Shown here piece by piece: positions 34,936-44,162 of a stretch of 64,000 bases of DNA. Within the stretch, counting starts at the first letter, position 1. The number at the start of each line of letters is the position of its first letter. Origin of the DNA: Paenibacillus macerans (GTDB lineage Bacteria; Bacillota; Bacilli; Paenibacillales; Paenibacillaceae); assembly GCF_023715465.1 (NCBI RefSeq), contig NZ_JAMBOE010000014.1, positions 1-64,000 on the forward strand, read 5' to 3'. Under the pieces are notes generated by a model that searched no databases, had not been told where the DNA came from, and saw only the letters and a program-made list of their open reading frames with translations. The translations under genes were made by a program, and so were the position numbers.

Positions 34936-35835
34936 TTATTTCGCCGATTCTATCGCGTGTCCGCCGAATTCGTTGCGCAGCGCGGCGACGACTTTGCCGT
35001 GAAACGAGTCGCTATCCAGCGAGCGGTAGCGCATAAACAGCGACATGGCGATGACCGGTGCGCTGGCCTGAAGATCAAGCGCCGTTTCGACCGTCCATTT
35101 GCCTTCCCCCGACGAATGCATGACTCCGCGAATGCTTTCGAGCTTCGGATCTTTGGAGAACGCATTTTGCGCCAGTTCCATCAGCCAGCTGCGGATGACC
35201 GAACCGTTGGACCATACGCGCGCCACCTGCTCGAAATCGAAATCAAACGGGCTTTTGTCCAGCACTTCAAAGCCTTCGGCAATCGCTTGCATCATGCCGT
35301 ATTCGATGCCGTTGTGCACCATTTTAAGAAAGTGGCCGCTGCCGGATTTCCCCGCGTACAAGTAGCCGTTTTCAACCGCGAGATCGCGGAAAAGCGGTTC
35401 GATATGCCGGAAGGCCGTTTCGTCGCCGCCGATCATAAAGCAGGCGCCATGCTCCGCACCTTCAACGCCGCCGGAAGTGCCGACATCAAAGAAGTGGATG
35501 CCTTTCTCCGCAAGCGGCCCGGACAGGGCCAGCGAATCTTTGTAATGCGAATTGCCGCCGTCGATGACCATGTCCCCTTGTTCAAGCAGCGGGGTAAGCG
35601 TTGTTACGACCGAATGCAAAGGCCCGCCGGCGGGGACCATCGCCCAGATGACGCGCGGGGCCTCCAAGGAAGCGACCAGCTGTTCCAAGCTGTTTGCGGG
35701 AACGGCTCCTTTATCGGCGGCATGGGTGACGGAATCCGGATTCATGTCGTAAGCTACGACCTCATGTTTGTGCTCGAGCAAATTGGAAACCAGGTTCATG
35801 CCCATCTTGCCAAGGCCGATCATGCCAATTTTCAT
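34936..35835 (-). CDS. 6-phosphogluconate dehydrogenase, short YqeC-type
   Basis: A 299-residue decarboxylating dehydrogenase that converts 6-phosphogluconate to ribulose 5-phosphate. The Rossmann motif is MIGLGKMGMNLV. The catalytic region GGVEGAEHG and SGSGHFLKMVHNGIEYGMMQ carries the conserved Lys and Asn. It belongs to the short form (about 300 residues, like YqeC), not the 470-residue GntZ/GndA. The Asp after the second strand (VVAYDMN) suggests NAD rather than NADP, by family rule. It is the first gene of the gluconate cluster, with an operator 30 bp upstream. Confidence 0.93.
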   Translation of the reverse strand: MKIGMIGLGKMGMNLVSNLLEHKHEVVAYDMNPDSVTHAADKGAVPANSLEQLVASLEAPRVIWAMVPAGGPLHSVVTTLTPLLEQGDMVIDGGNSHYKDSLALSGPLAEKGIHFFDVGTSGGVEGAEHGACFMIGGDETAFRHIEPLFRDLAVENGYLYAGKSGSGHFLKMVHNGIEYGMMQAIAEGFEVLDKSPFDFDFEQVARVWSNGSVIRSWLMELAQNAFSKDPKLESIRGVMHSSGEGKWTVETALDLQASAPVIAMSLFMRYRSLDSDSFHGKVVAALRNEFGGHAIESAK

Positions 35836-35863
35836 GATAATAAAGCACCTCTTTCTTTTATCA

Positions 35864-35880
35864 GTATACTTGTATACAAC
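35864..35880. promoter_or_regulatory. GntR-type operator upstream of gnd
   Basis: GTATACTTGTATACAAC contains a near-perfect palindrome and lies 29 bp before the dehydrogenase start. It matches the site upstream of gntP. Confidence 0.7.
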
Positions 35881-35973
35881 TTCTCTTGTTCAATATACTC
35901 TTTAGCCGGAAACCTGTAAACCGGGGACGCCGGAAATTTTGCAAATGGAGGGGTGCAAATCCCGTAAACATAC

Positions 35974-36060
35974 TTTTCCACATGTGCATAACTAATATGC
36001 TTGGCCGAATTTTTAATTTAATTGTGGACAGCTTTTTTTGCAAAAACGGATTGTGGATTG
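35974..36060. other. detached DnaA boxes beside rpmH
   Basis: TTTTCCACA (35974–35982) and, back to back, TGTGCATAA (35983–35991, minus-strand TTATGCACA) each differ from the consensus by one base. Weaker TGTGGA-type sites lie at 36023 and 36052. In Bacillus rpmH adjoins the dnaA-side oriC, so these look like the far edge of oriC, displaced 7 kb by accessory genes. Confidence 0.6.
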
Positions 36061-36207
36061 TGTATAATTTTAAGCCAAAGAAAAAGCCCGGAATAAGGAA
36101 GGGTTCGGTTGACTTTTTGCAGGCGGTATGATTAAATGGAAAAAGGCATTTTCTGTGGATATGAAAATGATGAAATCGATAGTGAATCCTGTAAGGGGGT
36201 GCGATAG

Positions 36208-36342
36208 ATGAAACCGACTTTCAAACCGAATGTGAGCAAGCGTAAAAAGGTTCATGGTTTCCGTAAAAGAATGAGCACGAAAAACGGCCGCAAGGTTCTC
36301 GCTGCTCGTCGTCTCAAAGGCAGAAAAGTATTGAGTGCGTAA
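36208..36342 (+). CDS. rpmH: ribosomal protein bL34
   Basis: A 44-residue, very basic protein beginning MKPTFKPNVSKRKKVHGFR and ending KGRKVLSA, the standard bL34 sequence. GGGGG lies 7 nt upstream of the ATG and TATAAT at 36063–36068 is a likely −10 box. It starts the conserved rpmH–rnpA–yidC–jag–mnmE series. Confidence 0.97.
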   Translation: MKPTFKPNVSKRKKVHGFRKRMSTKNGRKVLAARRLKGRKVLSA

Positions 36343-36352
36343 AGCGTGCGTT

Positions 36353-36379
36353 AAAGACCACTGCGGTGGTCTTTTTTTT
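36353..36379 (+). terminator. terminator after rpmH
   Basis: AAAGACCAC, TGCG loop, GTGGTCTTTTTTTT. It probably lowers read-through from the abundant rpmH message into rnpA. Confidence 0.9.
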
Positions 36380-36474
36380 GTATGCGGCGTTATTTGCGGA
36401 AATGTTGGTCTATAATACTTTAGAAGTTACGCCCTTTGAAATCGATTAGGAAGTTTGAATCAAGGAGATAACTC

Positions 36475-36825
36475 GTGCATAAAAAACTTCGTTTAAGAAA
36501 CCGGGCCGACTTCAATCGGATTTACCGGTTCGGAAAGTCCTTCGCCAACCGCCAGCTTGTCGTTTATTGGTCCAATAAGCCGGATATCGAACGGTTCCGG
36601 TTAGGGGTATCCGCCAGCAAAAAGATCGGCAACGCCGTGGTCCGCAACCGGATGCGCCGGCTGCTCAAAGAAATCGTCCGCTTGCATGAAGCCGAGATTC
36701 GCGACCATGTCGATCTCATCTTGATCGTCCGCAGCGGGGCCGTTGGGATGGAATATAAAGAACTGGAAAAAAGCGTGCTCCATGTGCTGCGGAAAGCCTC
36801 GTTGCTGCGGGCTTCCGGACGTTAG
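36475..36825 (+). CDS. rnpA: ribonuclease P protein component
   Basis: A 116-residue basic protein that helps the RNase P RNA cut tRNA 5' leaders. The start is GTG with AAGGAG upstream. Visible are FGKSFANRQLVVYW, GVSASKKIGNAVVRNRMRRLLKE (the RNR motif) and the final helix. Confidence 0.97.
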   Translation: MHKKLRLRNRADFNRIYRFGKSFANRQLVVYWSNKPDIERFRLGVSASKKIGNAVVRNRMRRLLKEIVRLHEAEIRDHVDLILIVRSGAVGMEYKELEKSVLHVLRKASLLRASGR

Positions 36826-36900
36826 GGAGGCTTGTTTCTTTGTCCTTTTAAATATGTTATGATTTACGTTGAATGGATAGGTTAAGAGAGGGGTTTTGAA

Positions 36901-37791
36901 GTGTCGCGATTGATGACGAACAGAAGAAGATGGCTTCTTCTCCTTCTTGCGGTCGGGCTGGTGGCGGTTCTTGCCGGCTGCGCTCCGCAAAATGCTCATT
37001 TGGCTACCACGACGGAAAGCATGAGAACAAGCGGATCGTGGTGGACCGCAAACGTCGTTTACTATTTTTCGTTGGCCCTGGATACGTTTGCAAAATGGTT
37101 TAACGGTGAATACGGGTTCGCTATCTTGATTATGGTATTGATCGTTCGGACACTGATTTTGCCGTTAACGTTAAAGCAGGTGAAAAGCTCCAAAGCGATG
37201 CAGGCGATCCAGCCTGAACTGCAAAAAATCCGCGAGAAATACAAGGATAATCCCGAGAAGCAACAGCAGGAAACCATGCAGCTGTTCCAGGAGAACAAAG
37301 TGAACCCGATGGCGGGTTGCTTTCCTTTGATTATCCAGATGCCGGTGTTTATCGCGTTGTATAACTCCATTTATTACAATTCGGCGATCCGCGAGCATTC
37401 CTTCCTGTGGCTGCAGCTCGGAGAGCCGGACAAGCTGTTTATTTTGCCGGCCATTGCGGCGATCACGACATTTATTCAGACGAAGATGATGTCGAATATC
37501 AATCCATCGGGTATGCAAGGGCCTATGGCGTTCATGATGTGGGTGTATCCGATCCTGATTTTTGTCATGGCGTACAATTTTGCTGCAGCGCTTCCGCTGT
37601 ACTGGATTTTCAGCAACCTGTATACGATCGCGCAAAACTTCTTCATCTATCGTAAGAAGGACCCGGTTCCAGCCATGGCAACCGCCGGCGGCGGTGGGGG
37701 GAGTTCTTCTTCCAGCAAGAAGCGGGGCGGCTCGAATTTGAAAGCCGGTCATCCCGGCAAAGGAGCCAAGGAGGCCAAAAAATCGAAATGA
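36901..37791 (+). CDS. yidC: membrane protein insertase YidC (SpoIIIJ)
   Basis: A 296-residue lipoprotein-type YidC: a basic start, a signal ending LAGCAPQ with the lipid-bearing Cys, then five membrane helices and a basic C-terminal tail (KKRGGSNLKAGHPGKGAKEAKK) that can contact ribosomes. It inserts membrane proteins with or without Sec and, in sporeformers, is SpoIIIJ, needed for forespore σG activity. The start is GTG; the jag start overlaps its stop by 4 bp. Confidence 0.96.
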   Translation: MSRLMTNRRRWLLLLLAVGLVAVLAGCAPQNAHLATTTESMRTSGSWWTANVVYYFSLALDTFAKWFNGEYGFAILIMVLIVRTLILPLTLKQVKSSKAMQAIQPELQKIREKYKDNPEKQQQETMQLFQENKVNPMAGCFPLIIQMPVFIALYNSIYYNSAIREHSFLWLQLGEPDKLFILPAIAAITTFIQTKMMSNINPSGMQGPMAFMMWVYPILIFVMAYNFAAALPLYWIFSNLYTIAQNFFIYRKKDPVPAMATAGGGGGSSSSSKKRGGSNLKAGHPGKGAKEAKKSK

Positions 37792-38507
37792 ATAAAATCG
37801 TGACGTCGGGAAAAACCATTGAAGATGCTGTAAGACAAGGACTGGCCAAGCTCGGCACCACCGAGGACAAAGTCGCCGTAAACGTGTTAGAGCAGCCGTC
37901 AAAAGGATTCCTGGGATTGATCGGGGTGAAGGAGGCAAAGGTGGAGCTTACTTTGCTGAAAGCGCCCGATTCAGTGCCATCCCCGCAAGGGAGCGCTCCG
38001 GAACCCCCGATGTCTTCTTCCGCAGGAGCGGAGGAATCGCATCAGGGGAATAAGGAACCCTATGAGGAGGCGGCGTCATTTGTACGGGACGTCGGCAAAA
38101 ACATGGGCCTGGATCTCAACGTCGAGACCATCCATGGCAAAGACAGCACCGTGCTAAACATTTCGGGCCATGATTTGGGTCTCTTGATTGGGCGGAGAGG
38201 GCAAACCCTCGATGCTCTGCAATATTTGGTGAATATTATTGCCAACCGTTATTCGGATAGTTTCATTCGCATTGTATTGGATGCGGAAAATTTCCGCGGG
38301 CGCCGCAAAAAAACGCTGGAAGACCTAGCCGTAAGGCTGGCCGGAAAAGTCGTTCGTACGCGAAAAGAAGTCACGCTTGAACCGATGTCGCCGCAGGAGC
38401 GCAAAGTGATTCATTCCAAACTTCAGGATCATCCGGAGGTCAAAACGTACAGCAAAGGCGAGGAGCCAAACCGGCGGGTCGTTATTACACTGAAGCAAAG
38501 CAAATGA
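37788..38507 (+). CDS. jag: RNA-binding protein Jag (KhpB)
   Basis: A 239-residue protein with an N-terminal Jag_N domain (KTIEDAVRQGLAKLG; EQPSKGFLGLIGVKEAKV), a flexible linker, a KH domain (IGRRGQTLDALQYLVNII) and a C-terminal R3H domain (PMSPQERKVIHSKLQDHP; GEEPNRRVVI). It binds RNA and is linked to cell elongation and sporulation. It is translationally coupled to yidC. Confidence 0.95.
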   Translation: MNKIVTSGKTIEDAVRQGLAKLGTTEDKVAVNVLEQPSKGFLGLIGVKEAKVELTLLKAPDSVPSPQGSAPEPPMSSSAGAEESHQGNKEPYEEAASFVRDVGKNMGLDLNVETIHGKDSTVLNISGHDLGLLIGRRGQTLDALQYLVNIIANRYSDSFIRIVLDAENFRGRRKKTLEDLAVRLAGKVVRTRKEVTLEPMSPQERKVIHSKLQDHPEVKTYSKGEEPNRRVVITLKQSK

Positions 38508-38887
38508 ATGGGACGCAATGACGTTTGCTCGGCGTGAAGCCTGGGAAAACGTTGTTGCGTTCCTTTGTTTTGAGATCGTGCCGGATCGAGCTTTGCGATG
38601 ATCCGGGAATATGCCTGGCGAAACATTTTTGTGAGCCGGCATTTGTGTAGAAACAATTGAGTGAATGGAAAATAGCGGAGAGGGTCGTTTGAATCTGGAG
38701 AAGCGGCAGCGTTCGCCTTTGCCATTGGATTGTAACCCTGTGGGGTGTTATTAAATGAAGACAATCCAATGGCAGCAGCGATCGGAAGATCAAACGAGCA
38801 GCGCAGCGTCACATTCACGAACCATCATAGAGTCACATTCACAAATTCTTCTTCGAACTACAACAACAAACAGCGAGGTGAACAAAA
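38508..38887. other. jag–mnmE intergenic stretch with a long-range stem
   Basis: No credible gene is seen in these 380 bp. GCCATTGGATTGT (38721–38733) pairs perfectly with ACAATCCAATGGC (38761–38773) across a 27-nt loop; no T run follows, so it is not a terminator. GAGGTG before the mnmE ATG is its ribosome site. Confidence 0.5.
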
Positions 38888-40267
38888 ATGCTGAGCGATA
38901 CGATTGCAGCCATATCCACCGCCGTAGGCGAAAGCGGCATCGCCGTCATCCGCGTCAGCGGGCCGGAGGCGATCGCCGAAATAGGGCGCGTGTTCCGCGC
39001 CAAAACCCCGCTGCCGGAGGCGGAGACCCACACGGTCCATTACGGGTTCATCGTCGACCCGCAGACGGGCGAGAAGCTTGAGGAGGTGCTGGTCAGCGTG
39101 TTTCGGGCGCCCCGTTCGTTTACGACGGAGGACGTGGTCGAGATCAGCACGCACGGCGGGATCATCTCCGTCAAACGCGTGATGGACCTGCTGCTGCAGC
39201 AGCCCGGCATTCGCCTTGCGGAGCCGGGGGAATTTACGAAGCGCGCGTTTTTGAACGGGCGGATCGACCTGTCGCAGGCGGAAGCGGTGATCGACCTGAT
39301 CCGCTCCAAGTCGGACCGGGCTTTTTCGGTGGCACTGAAGCAGGTGGAAGGCGATTTGTCGCGGAAAATCAAAGCGCTGCGCCAGACGCTGGTGGAGACG
39401 TTGGCGCATATCGAGGTCAACATCGATTACCCGGAGCATGATGTAGAGTCGATGACGACGGCGTTTATCAAGCAAAAATGCGCGGAAGTGTCGGAAGGCA
39501 TCGACGCGCTGTTGAAAACGGCCAGCCAGGGCAAAATTTTGCGCGAAGGCATCACGACGGCGATCGTAGGACGGCCCAATGTGGGCAAGTCCTCACTGAT
39601 GAACGCTCTGGCACGGGAAAACAAAGCGATCGTCACGGACATTCCCGGAACGACGCGGGATGTAATTGAAGAGTACGTGACGATCAACAATATCCCGTTG
39701 AAATTGCTCGATACGGCGGGGATTCGCGAAACGATGGACGTGGTCGAGCAAATCGGCGTGGAGCGCTCGAAGGCGGCGGTAAACGAGGCGGATTTGATCC
39801 TGCTCGTGCTCAATAGCGCGGAGGAGCTGCATGAGGACGAAATCACTCTGATGGAGCAGCTTGCCGGCCGGTCCACGATCGTGCTGCTTAACAAAATCGA
39901 TTTGCCGCAGCAGCTCAATCGGGAGGTTGTGCGGCGTTATTTTAATGAGGAATCGGTTGTGGAATTGTCGGTAAAAACGGAGGAAGGGCTGGATCATCTG
40001 GAGGAGGCGATCGCTCGCCTGTTCTTTGGGGGCCAACTGGAATCCAACGATTTGACCTATGTCAGCAACGTCCGGCATATTGCTTTGCTTAAGAAAGCGA
40101 AGCAGTCGCTGGCCGATGCTTACGAAGCGGCGGATAGCGGGATACCGATTGACATTTTGCAGATCGATGTCCGGCTCGCTTGGGAGCAGCTTGGCGAAGT
40201 GATTGGCAATTCGGCGCAGGATGCGCTGATCGATCAGATTTTCTCGCAATTTTGCCTGGGTAAATAA
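38888..40267 (+). CDS. mnmE: tRNA uridine-5-carboxymethylaminomethyl modification GTPase MnmE
   Basis: A 459-residue protein with an N-terminal folate-binding domain, a central helical domain and an inserted G domain with GRPNVGKSS (G1), DTAG (G3) and NKID (G4). It ends in the conserved C-terminal FCLGK with the functional Cys. With MnmG it modifies U34 of several tRNAs. The gene pair is in its usual order. Confidence 0.97.
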   Translation: MLSDTIAAISTAVGESGIAVIRVSGPEAIAEIGRVFRAKTPLPEAETHTVHYGFIVDPQTGEKLEEVLVSVFRAPRSFTTEDVVEISTHGGIISVKRVMDLLLQQPGIRLAEPGEFTKRAFLNGRIDLSQAEAVIDLIRSKSDRAFSVALKQVEGDLSRKIKALRQTLVETLAHIEVNIDYPEHDVESMTTAFIKQKCAEVSEGIDALLKTASQGKILREGITTAIVGRPNVGKSSLMNALARENKAIVTDIPGTTRDVIEEYVTINNIPLKLLDTAGIRETMDVVEQIGVERSKAAVNEADLILLVLNSAEELHEDEITLMEQLAGRSTIVLLNKIDLPQQLNREVVRRYFNEESVVELSVKTEEGLDHLEEAIARLFFGGQLESNDLTYVSNVRHIALLKKAKQSLADAYEAADSGIPIDILQIDVRLAWEQLGEVIGNSAQDALIDQIFSQFCLGK

Positions 40268-40392
40268 AGATTCCGGACGTATCAGCCGAGCCTGTTCATG
40301 GTATGATGATACGGAAGATTTTAATTTTTTATTTTTTAAAAATAAGCAGATGGAGATTCCTCTTTCTGTGGGATATAAGGAGGTTGTTTATA

Positions 40393-42279
40393 ATGGGGTA
40401 TGCTGCCGGAAGCTTTGACGTCGTCGTCGTCGGCGCGGGTCATGCGGGCTGTGAAGCGGCTTTGGCCGCGGCGCGGATGGGCTGCCGTACGCTGATGGTG
40501 ACGATCAATTTGGATATGATCGCTTTTATGCCGTGCAATCCTTCGATCGGAGGTCCGGCGAAAGGCCATGTGGTGCGTGAAGTGGACGCGCTGGGCGGGG
40601 AAATGGGCCGAAATATCGATAAAACGTTCATTCAAATGCGGATGCTGAACACGGGGAAGGGGCCGGCTGTACATGCGCTGCGGGCGCAGGCGGACAAGTT
40701 CCTGTACCAGCACACGATGAAAGAGACGATGGAAAAGGAACCGAACCTGACTATGCTGCAGGGGATGGTGGAGGAACTGATCGTGGAGGACGGGCAATGT
40801 GTCGGCGTCATCACGAAAACCGGCGCGGAATACCGGGCCAAAGCGGTTGTGGTGACCACCGGCACCTATTTGCGAGGCAAAATCATTATGGGCGAACTGA
40901 TGTACGAGAGCGGACCCAACAATCAGCAGCCGTCCGTCAAATTGTCGGAAAATCTGCGGGAGCTGGGATTTGACCTGATTCGTTTTAAAACTGGCACGCC
41001 GCCGCGGGTGCATAAGGATACGATCGATTTTTCCCAGACGGAAATTCAACCGGGCGACGCTAAACCGAAGTTTTTCTCATATGAGACGAAAAGCTCCGAC
41101 AACGAGCAGCTGCCTTGCTGGCTGACCTATACCTCGGAAGAAACGCACAAAATTATTCAGGATAACTTGCACCGTGCTCCGATGTTTTCCGGCGTCATTG
41201 AAGGAACCGGACCCAGATACTGCCCGTCCATCGAGGATAAAATCGTGCGGTTCAGCGACAAGCCGAAGCATCAGATTTTTCTGGAGCCGGAAGGCAAAAA
41301 TACGTCCGAGTATTACGTGCAAGGCTTCTCCACGAGCATGCCGGAAGAGGTGCAGTTGAAAATGCTGCGAACGCTCCCGGGCCTGCAAAACGTGCAAATG
41401 ATGCGGACCGGTTATGCGATCGAATACGACGCAATTGTGCCGACGCAGCTGTGGCCGTCGCTGGAGACGAAACGGCTGCCAGGCTTGTTTACGGCAGGGC
41501 AAATCAACGGCACATCCGGTTATGAGGAGGCGGCTGGTCAAGGGATCATGGCCGGGATCAACGCGGCGCGCAAGGTGCAGGGCAAAGAGCCGGTCATTTT
41601 GGACCGTTCGCAAGGGTATATCGGCGTGCTGATCGATGATTTGGTCACCAAAGGGACAAACGAGCCTTACCGTTTGCTGACGTCCCGTGCGGAATACCGC
41701 TTGCTGCTTCGCCATGACAATGCGGACCTGCGGTTGACGCCGATTGGGTATGAGATCGGATTGATTACCCAGGAGCGGTACGACCGTTTTCTGGATAAGA
41801 AAAATAAAGTCGAGCAGGAAATCGAACGCCTTAAGGTGGCGAAGGTCCGTCCCTCGGAAATCAATCCGCTGCTTGAGTCGGTTGGTACGGCTCCGATCCA
41901 AGACGGCAGCAATCTGCTGACCATTTTGCGCCGGCCGGAAGTGACGTATGCGCATATCAGCTCGCTTTCTCCTTCTGACGTGGAGTTGGATGAAGAAATG
42001 CAGGAGCAGGTTGAAATTCAGATCAAATATGCGGGATATATCGAAAAACAGCTGCTTCACGTTGAAAAGTTACAGAAAATGGAAAAGAAAAAAATCCCGG
42101 ATAATATCAACTATGAGGATGTTCAAGGGATTGCGACGGAAGCGCGTCAGAAGCTGGCGAAAATCCGCCCAATTTCGATCGGCCAAGCATCGCGGATTTC
42201 CGGGGTCACTCCTGCGGACATTTCCATTTTGCTAGTGTATCTGGAACACTATAATCGTGTGACTGCAGCGGGAGGTTGA
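40393..42279 (+). CDS. mnmG: tRNA uridine-5-carboxymethylaminomethyl modification enzyme MnmG
   Basis: A 628-residue FAD enzyme, partner of MnmE. The dinucleotide-binding loop is VVVGAGHAGCEAALAAARMG. PCNPSIGGPAKGHVVREVDA and AGQINGTSGYEEAAGQG are family signatures, and the C-terminal helical domain binds MnmE and tRNA. I start at the ATG at 40393, which has AAGGAGG upstream; the open frame extends to 40303 without support. Confidence 0.97.
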   Translation: MGYAAGSFDVVVVGAGHAGCEAALAAARMGCRTLMVTINLDMIAFMPCNPSIGGPAKGHVVREVDALGGEMGRNIDKTFIQMRMLNTGKGPAVHALRAQADKFLYQHTMKETMEKEPNLTMLQGMVEELIVEDGQCVGVITKTGAEYRAKAVVVTTGTYLRGKIIMGELMYESGPNNQQPSVKLSENLRELGFDLIRFKTGTPPRVHKDTIDFSQTEIQPGDAKPKFFSYETKSSDNEQLPCWLTYTSEETHKIIQDNLHRAPMFSGVIEGTGPRYCPSIEDKIVRFSDKPKHQIFLEPEGKNTSEYYVQGFSTSMPEEVQLKMLRTLPGLQNVQMMRTGYAIEYDAIVPTQLWPSLETKRLPGLFTAGQINGTSGYEEAAGQGIMAGINAARKVQGKEPVILDRSQGYIGVLIDDLVTKGTNEPYRLLTSRAEYRLLLRHDNADLRLTPIGYEIGLITQERYDRFLDKKNKVEQEIERLKVAKVRPSEINPLLESVGTAPIQDGSNLLTILRRPEVTYAHISSLSPSDVELDEEMQEQVEIQIKYAGYIEKQLLHVEKLQKMEKKKIPDNINYEDVQGIATEARQKLAKIRPISIGQASRISGVTPADISILLVYLEHYNRVTAAGG

Positions 42280-42287
42280 GGTAACCA

Positions 42288-43010
42288 TTGGATTCGATAC
42301 AATCGGAGTTCCTTGCTCTGCTGAAAGATCATGACATTGAACTTTCGGAAAACCAATTAAGCCAGTTTGAGACTTATTTTAAGGAACTTGTTTCCTGGAA
42401 TGAAAAAATGAATTTAACCGGGATTACCGAACGGCATCAGGTTTACATTAAGCATTTTTACGATTCCGTTACCCTCGCTTTTCATATTCCGATGGGGGGG
42501 ATTGTTAAGATGGCGGATATCGGGTCCGGTGCTGGTTTTCCCGGAATCCCTTTGAAAATTTGCTTTCCTCATTTGCAGCTGACGATCATCGATTCGTTGA
42601 ATAAGCGCGTCCAGTTTTTGCAGCATGTTGTCGATCAGCTCGGACTGCAGGACGTTCAGCTTCTACACGGCAGGGCGGAGGATTTGGGCCGTCAGGAGGG
42701 ATTAAGGGATTCATATGATTTGGTCACCGCGAGAGCGGTCGCACGAATGGCGGTTTTGAATGAATTTTGTTTGCCTTTTGTCAAAGTGGGTGGTGTTTTT
42801 GCGGCGATGAAGGGCAGCGATCCGGAGGAAGAAGTCAAAGAAGCGGCATACAGCTTGTCGCAGCTTAAAGGCCAATGGGTGAACACCGTACCGTTTACGT
42901 TGCCGATGGAAAACTCCGACCGTCATCTTGTCATTATTCGCAAAACAGGCCCAACACCTAAAAAGTATCCACGCAAAGCAGGAACTCCGGTCAAGTCTCC
43001 GCTTGTATAA
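42288..43010 (+). CDS. rsmG: 16S rRNA (guanine527-N7)-methyltransferase RsmG
   Basis: A 240-residue SAM-dependent methyltransferase (GidB). The SAM motif is MADIGSGAGFPGIPLKI. SLNKRVQFLQHV and TARAVARMAVLNEF follow. Loss of the enzyme gives low-level streptomycin resistance in other species. The start is TTG, 9 bp after mnmG, with GAGGTAACC upstream. A terminator carrying parS follows. Confidence 0.96.
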   Translation: MDSIQSEFLALLKDHDIELSENQLSQFETYFKELVSWNEKMNLTGITERHQVYIKHFYDSVTLAFHIPMGGIVKMADIGSGAGFPGIPLKICFPHLQLTIIDSLNKRVQFLQHVVDQLGLQDVQLLHGRAEDLGRQEGLRDSYDLVTARAVARMAVLNEFCLPFVKVGGVFAAMKGSDPEEEVKEAAYSLSQLKGQWVNTVPFTLPMENSDRHLVIIRKTGPTPKKYPRKAGTPVKSPLV

Positions 43011-43019
43011 ATTGTTTCA

Positions 43020-43071
43020 CCCTCTTAGCAAAATGTTCCACGTGAAACATCCCGCTAAGAGGGATTTTTTT
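43020..43071 (+). terminator. rsmG terminator with parS in its loop
   Basis: CCCTCTTAGC (43020–43029) pairs with GCTAAGAGGG (43054–43063) and a T run follows. The 24-nt loop contains the 16-bp parS site. The remaining gap to noc (43072–43337) shows no gene. Confidence 0.88.
43034..43049. other. parS centromere site 1
   Basis: TGTTCCACGTGAAACA matches the Bacillales parS consensus TGTTNCACGTGAAACA at every position. ParB (45192–46034) would load here and spread. Confidence 0.93.
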
Positions 43072-43337
43072 CTGCAATATTCTTTTAAGTTCTCAAAAGA
43101 AGATAATAGGATTATAGAGGAAAAAGTGGTAGAATAGATATATCGGGTTCGTGTTGAGATCATTCTACATAGAATAGCGCCTATTTCGCCATTCAGGCTT
43201 TATTGGGCGTGTTGTGGTTCGTGATGATCTTAACCTTTAAACTATTTTTTGATTGTACTGCTTTTCCATCCCAAAACGGGATGCTCCCCGTAAGGCTTGG
43301 CCTTATGTCACTATGAAACTAGGTGGTAATTGACGGA

Positions 43338-44162
43338 ATGAAAGAACAATTTTCTAAATTGTTTGGTTTAACCGAACGGAGCAGCGGTGATGAAGTAAAG
43401 CAAATCCCGGTGGGGGAAATTGTCGGCAGTCCTTATCAGCCCCGGACCATTTTTGACGACGAGAAGATTGATGAATTATGCCAAACGATTAAGACTCATG
43501 GCGTCATCCAGCCGATTGTCGTTCGCCATCGCAACGACAAGTATGAGATCATTGCCGGAGAGCGGCGTTGGCGGGCGGTTAAAAAGTTAGGGTTGGAGAC
43601 GATCCCGGCTATTTTGCGCGATTTCAACGATTCCCAGGCCGCTTCGATCGCGTTGATCGAAAATCTGCAACGGGAAGGTCTTACCTCGATTGAAGAAGCT
43701 ATGGCTTATCAAAATCTGATTGACCTTCATCAATTGACGCAGGAAAGCCTGGCGCAAAGATTAGGGAAAAGCCAGTCGACCATCGCCAACAAAATTCGTT
43801 TGCTTCACCTTCCGGAAGCTGTGAAAACGGCGCTCATGGAACGGAAAATTACGGAACGTCATGCGCGTGCTCTACTTTCCTTGGACTCTGAGGAACTGCA
43901 ATTGAAAGTCCTGGCTGAAATTATCAGTAAGGAATTGAACGTGAAACAAACCGAAGCCAGAATTGCTTTTTATAAGGAAGTTTCGAAAAACAAAAAATCG
44001 GCTTCCAGACGGATCTCGTTTACGAAGGATGTCAGACTGGCCTTGAATACGATCCGTCAATCGATCGATATGGTTTCCGGTTCAGGATTGCAAATTAAAA
44101 CGGAAGAAAAAGATCACGATGATCATTATGAAATTGTCATTCAAATCCCTAAGCGTTCCTAG
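43338..44162 (+). CDS. noc: nucleoid occlusion protein Noc
   Basis: A 274-residue ParB paralogue. A short N-terminal amphipathic segment (MKEQFSKLFGL, the membrane anchor in Bacillus Noc) precedes the ParB N-domain (PYQPRTIF; IIAGERRWRAVKKLG). An HTH (LAQRLGKSQSTIANKIRLL) and a dimerisation end follow. Noc–CTP binds its own sites and keeps the division septum off the chromosome. The ATG at 43338 gives the Bacillus-like N-terminus; a GTG lies five codons upstream. Position next to rsmG and length favour Noc over a second ParB. Confidence 0.93.
   Translation: MKEQFSKLFGLTERSSGDEVKQIPVGEIVGSPYQPRTIFDDEKIDELCQTIKTHGVIQPIVVRHRNDKYEIIAGERRWRAVKKLGLETIPAILRDFNDSQAASIALIENLQREGLTSIEEAMAYQNLIDLHQLTQESLAQRLGKSQSTIANKIRLLHLPEAVKTALMERKITERHARALLSLDSEELQLKVLAEIISKELNVKQTEARIAFYKEVSKNKKSASRRISFTKDVRLALNTIRQSIDMVSGSGLQIKTEEKDHDDHYEIVIQIPKRS

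Noticed and set aside
38755..39081. 108-codon frame spanning the jag–mnmE gap
   Set aside because: Overlaps the real mnmE start in another frame and is low-complexity.
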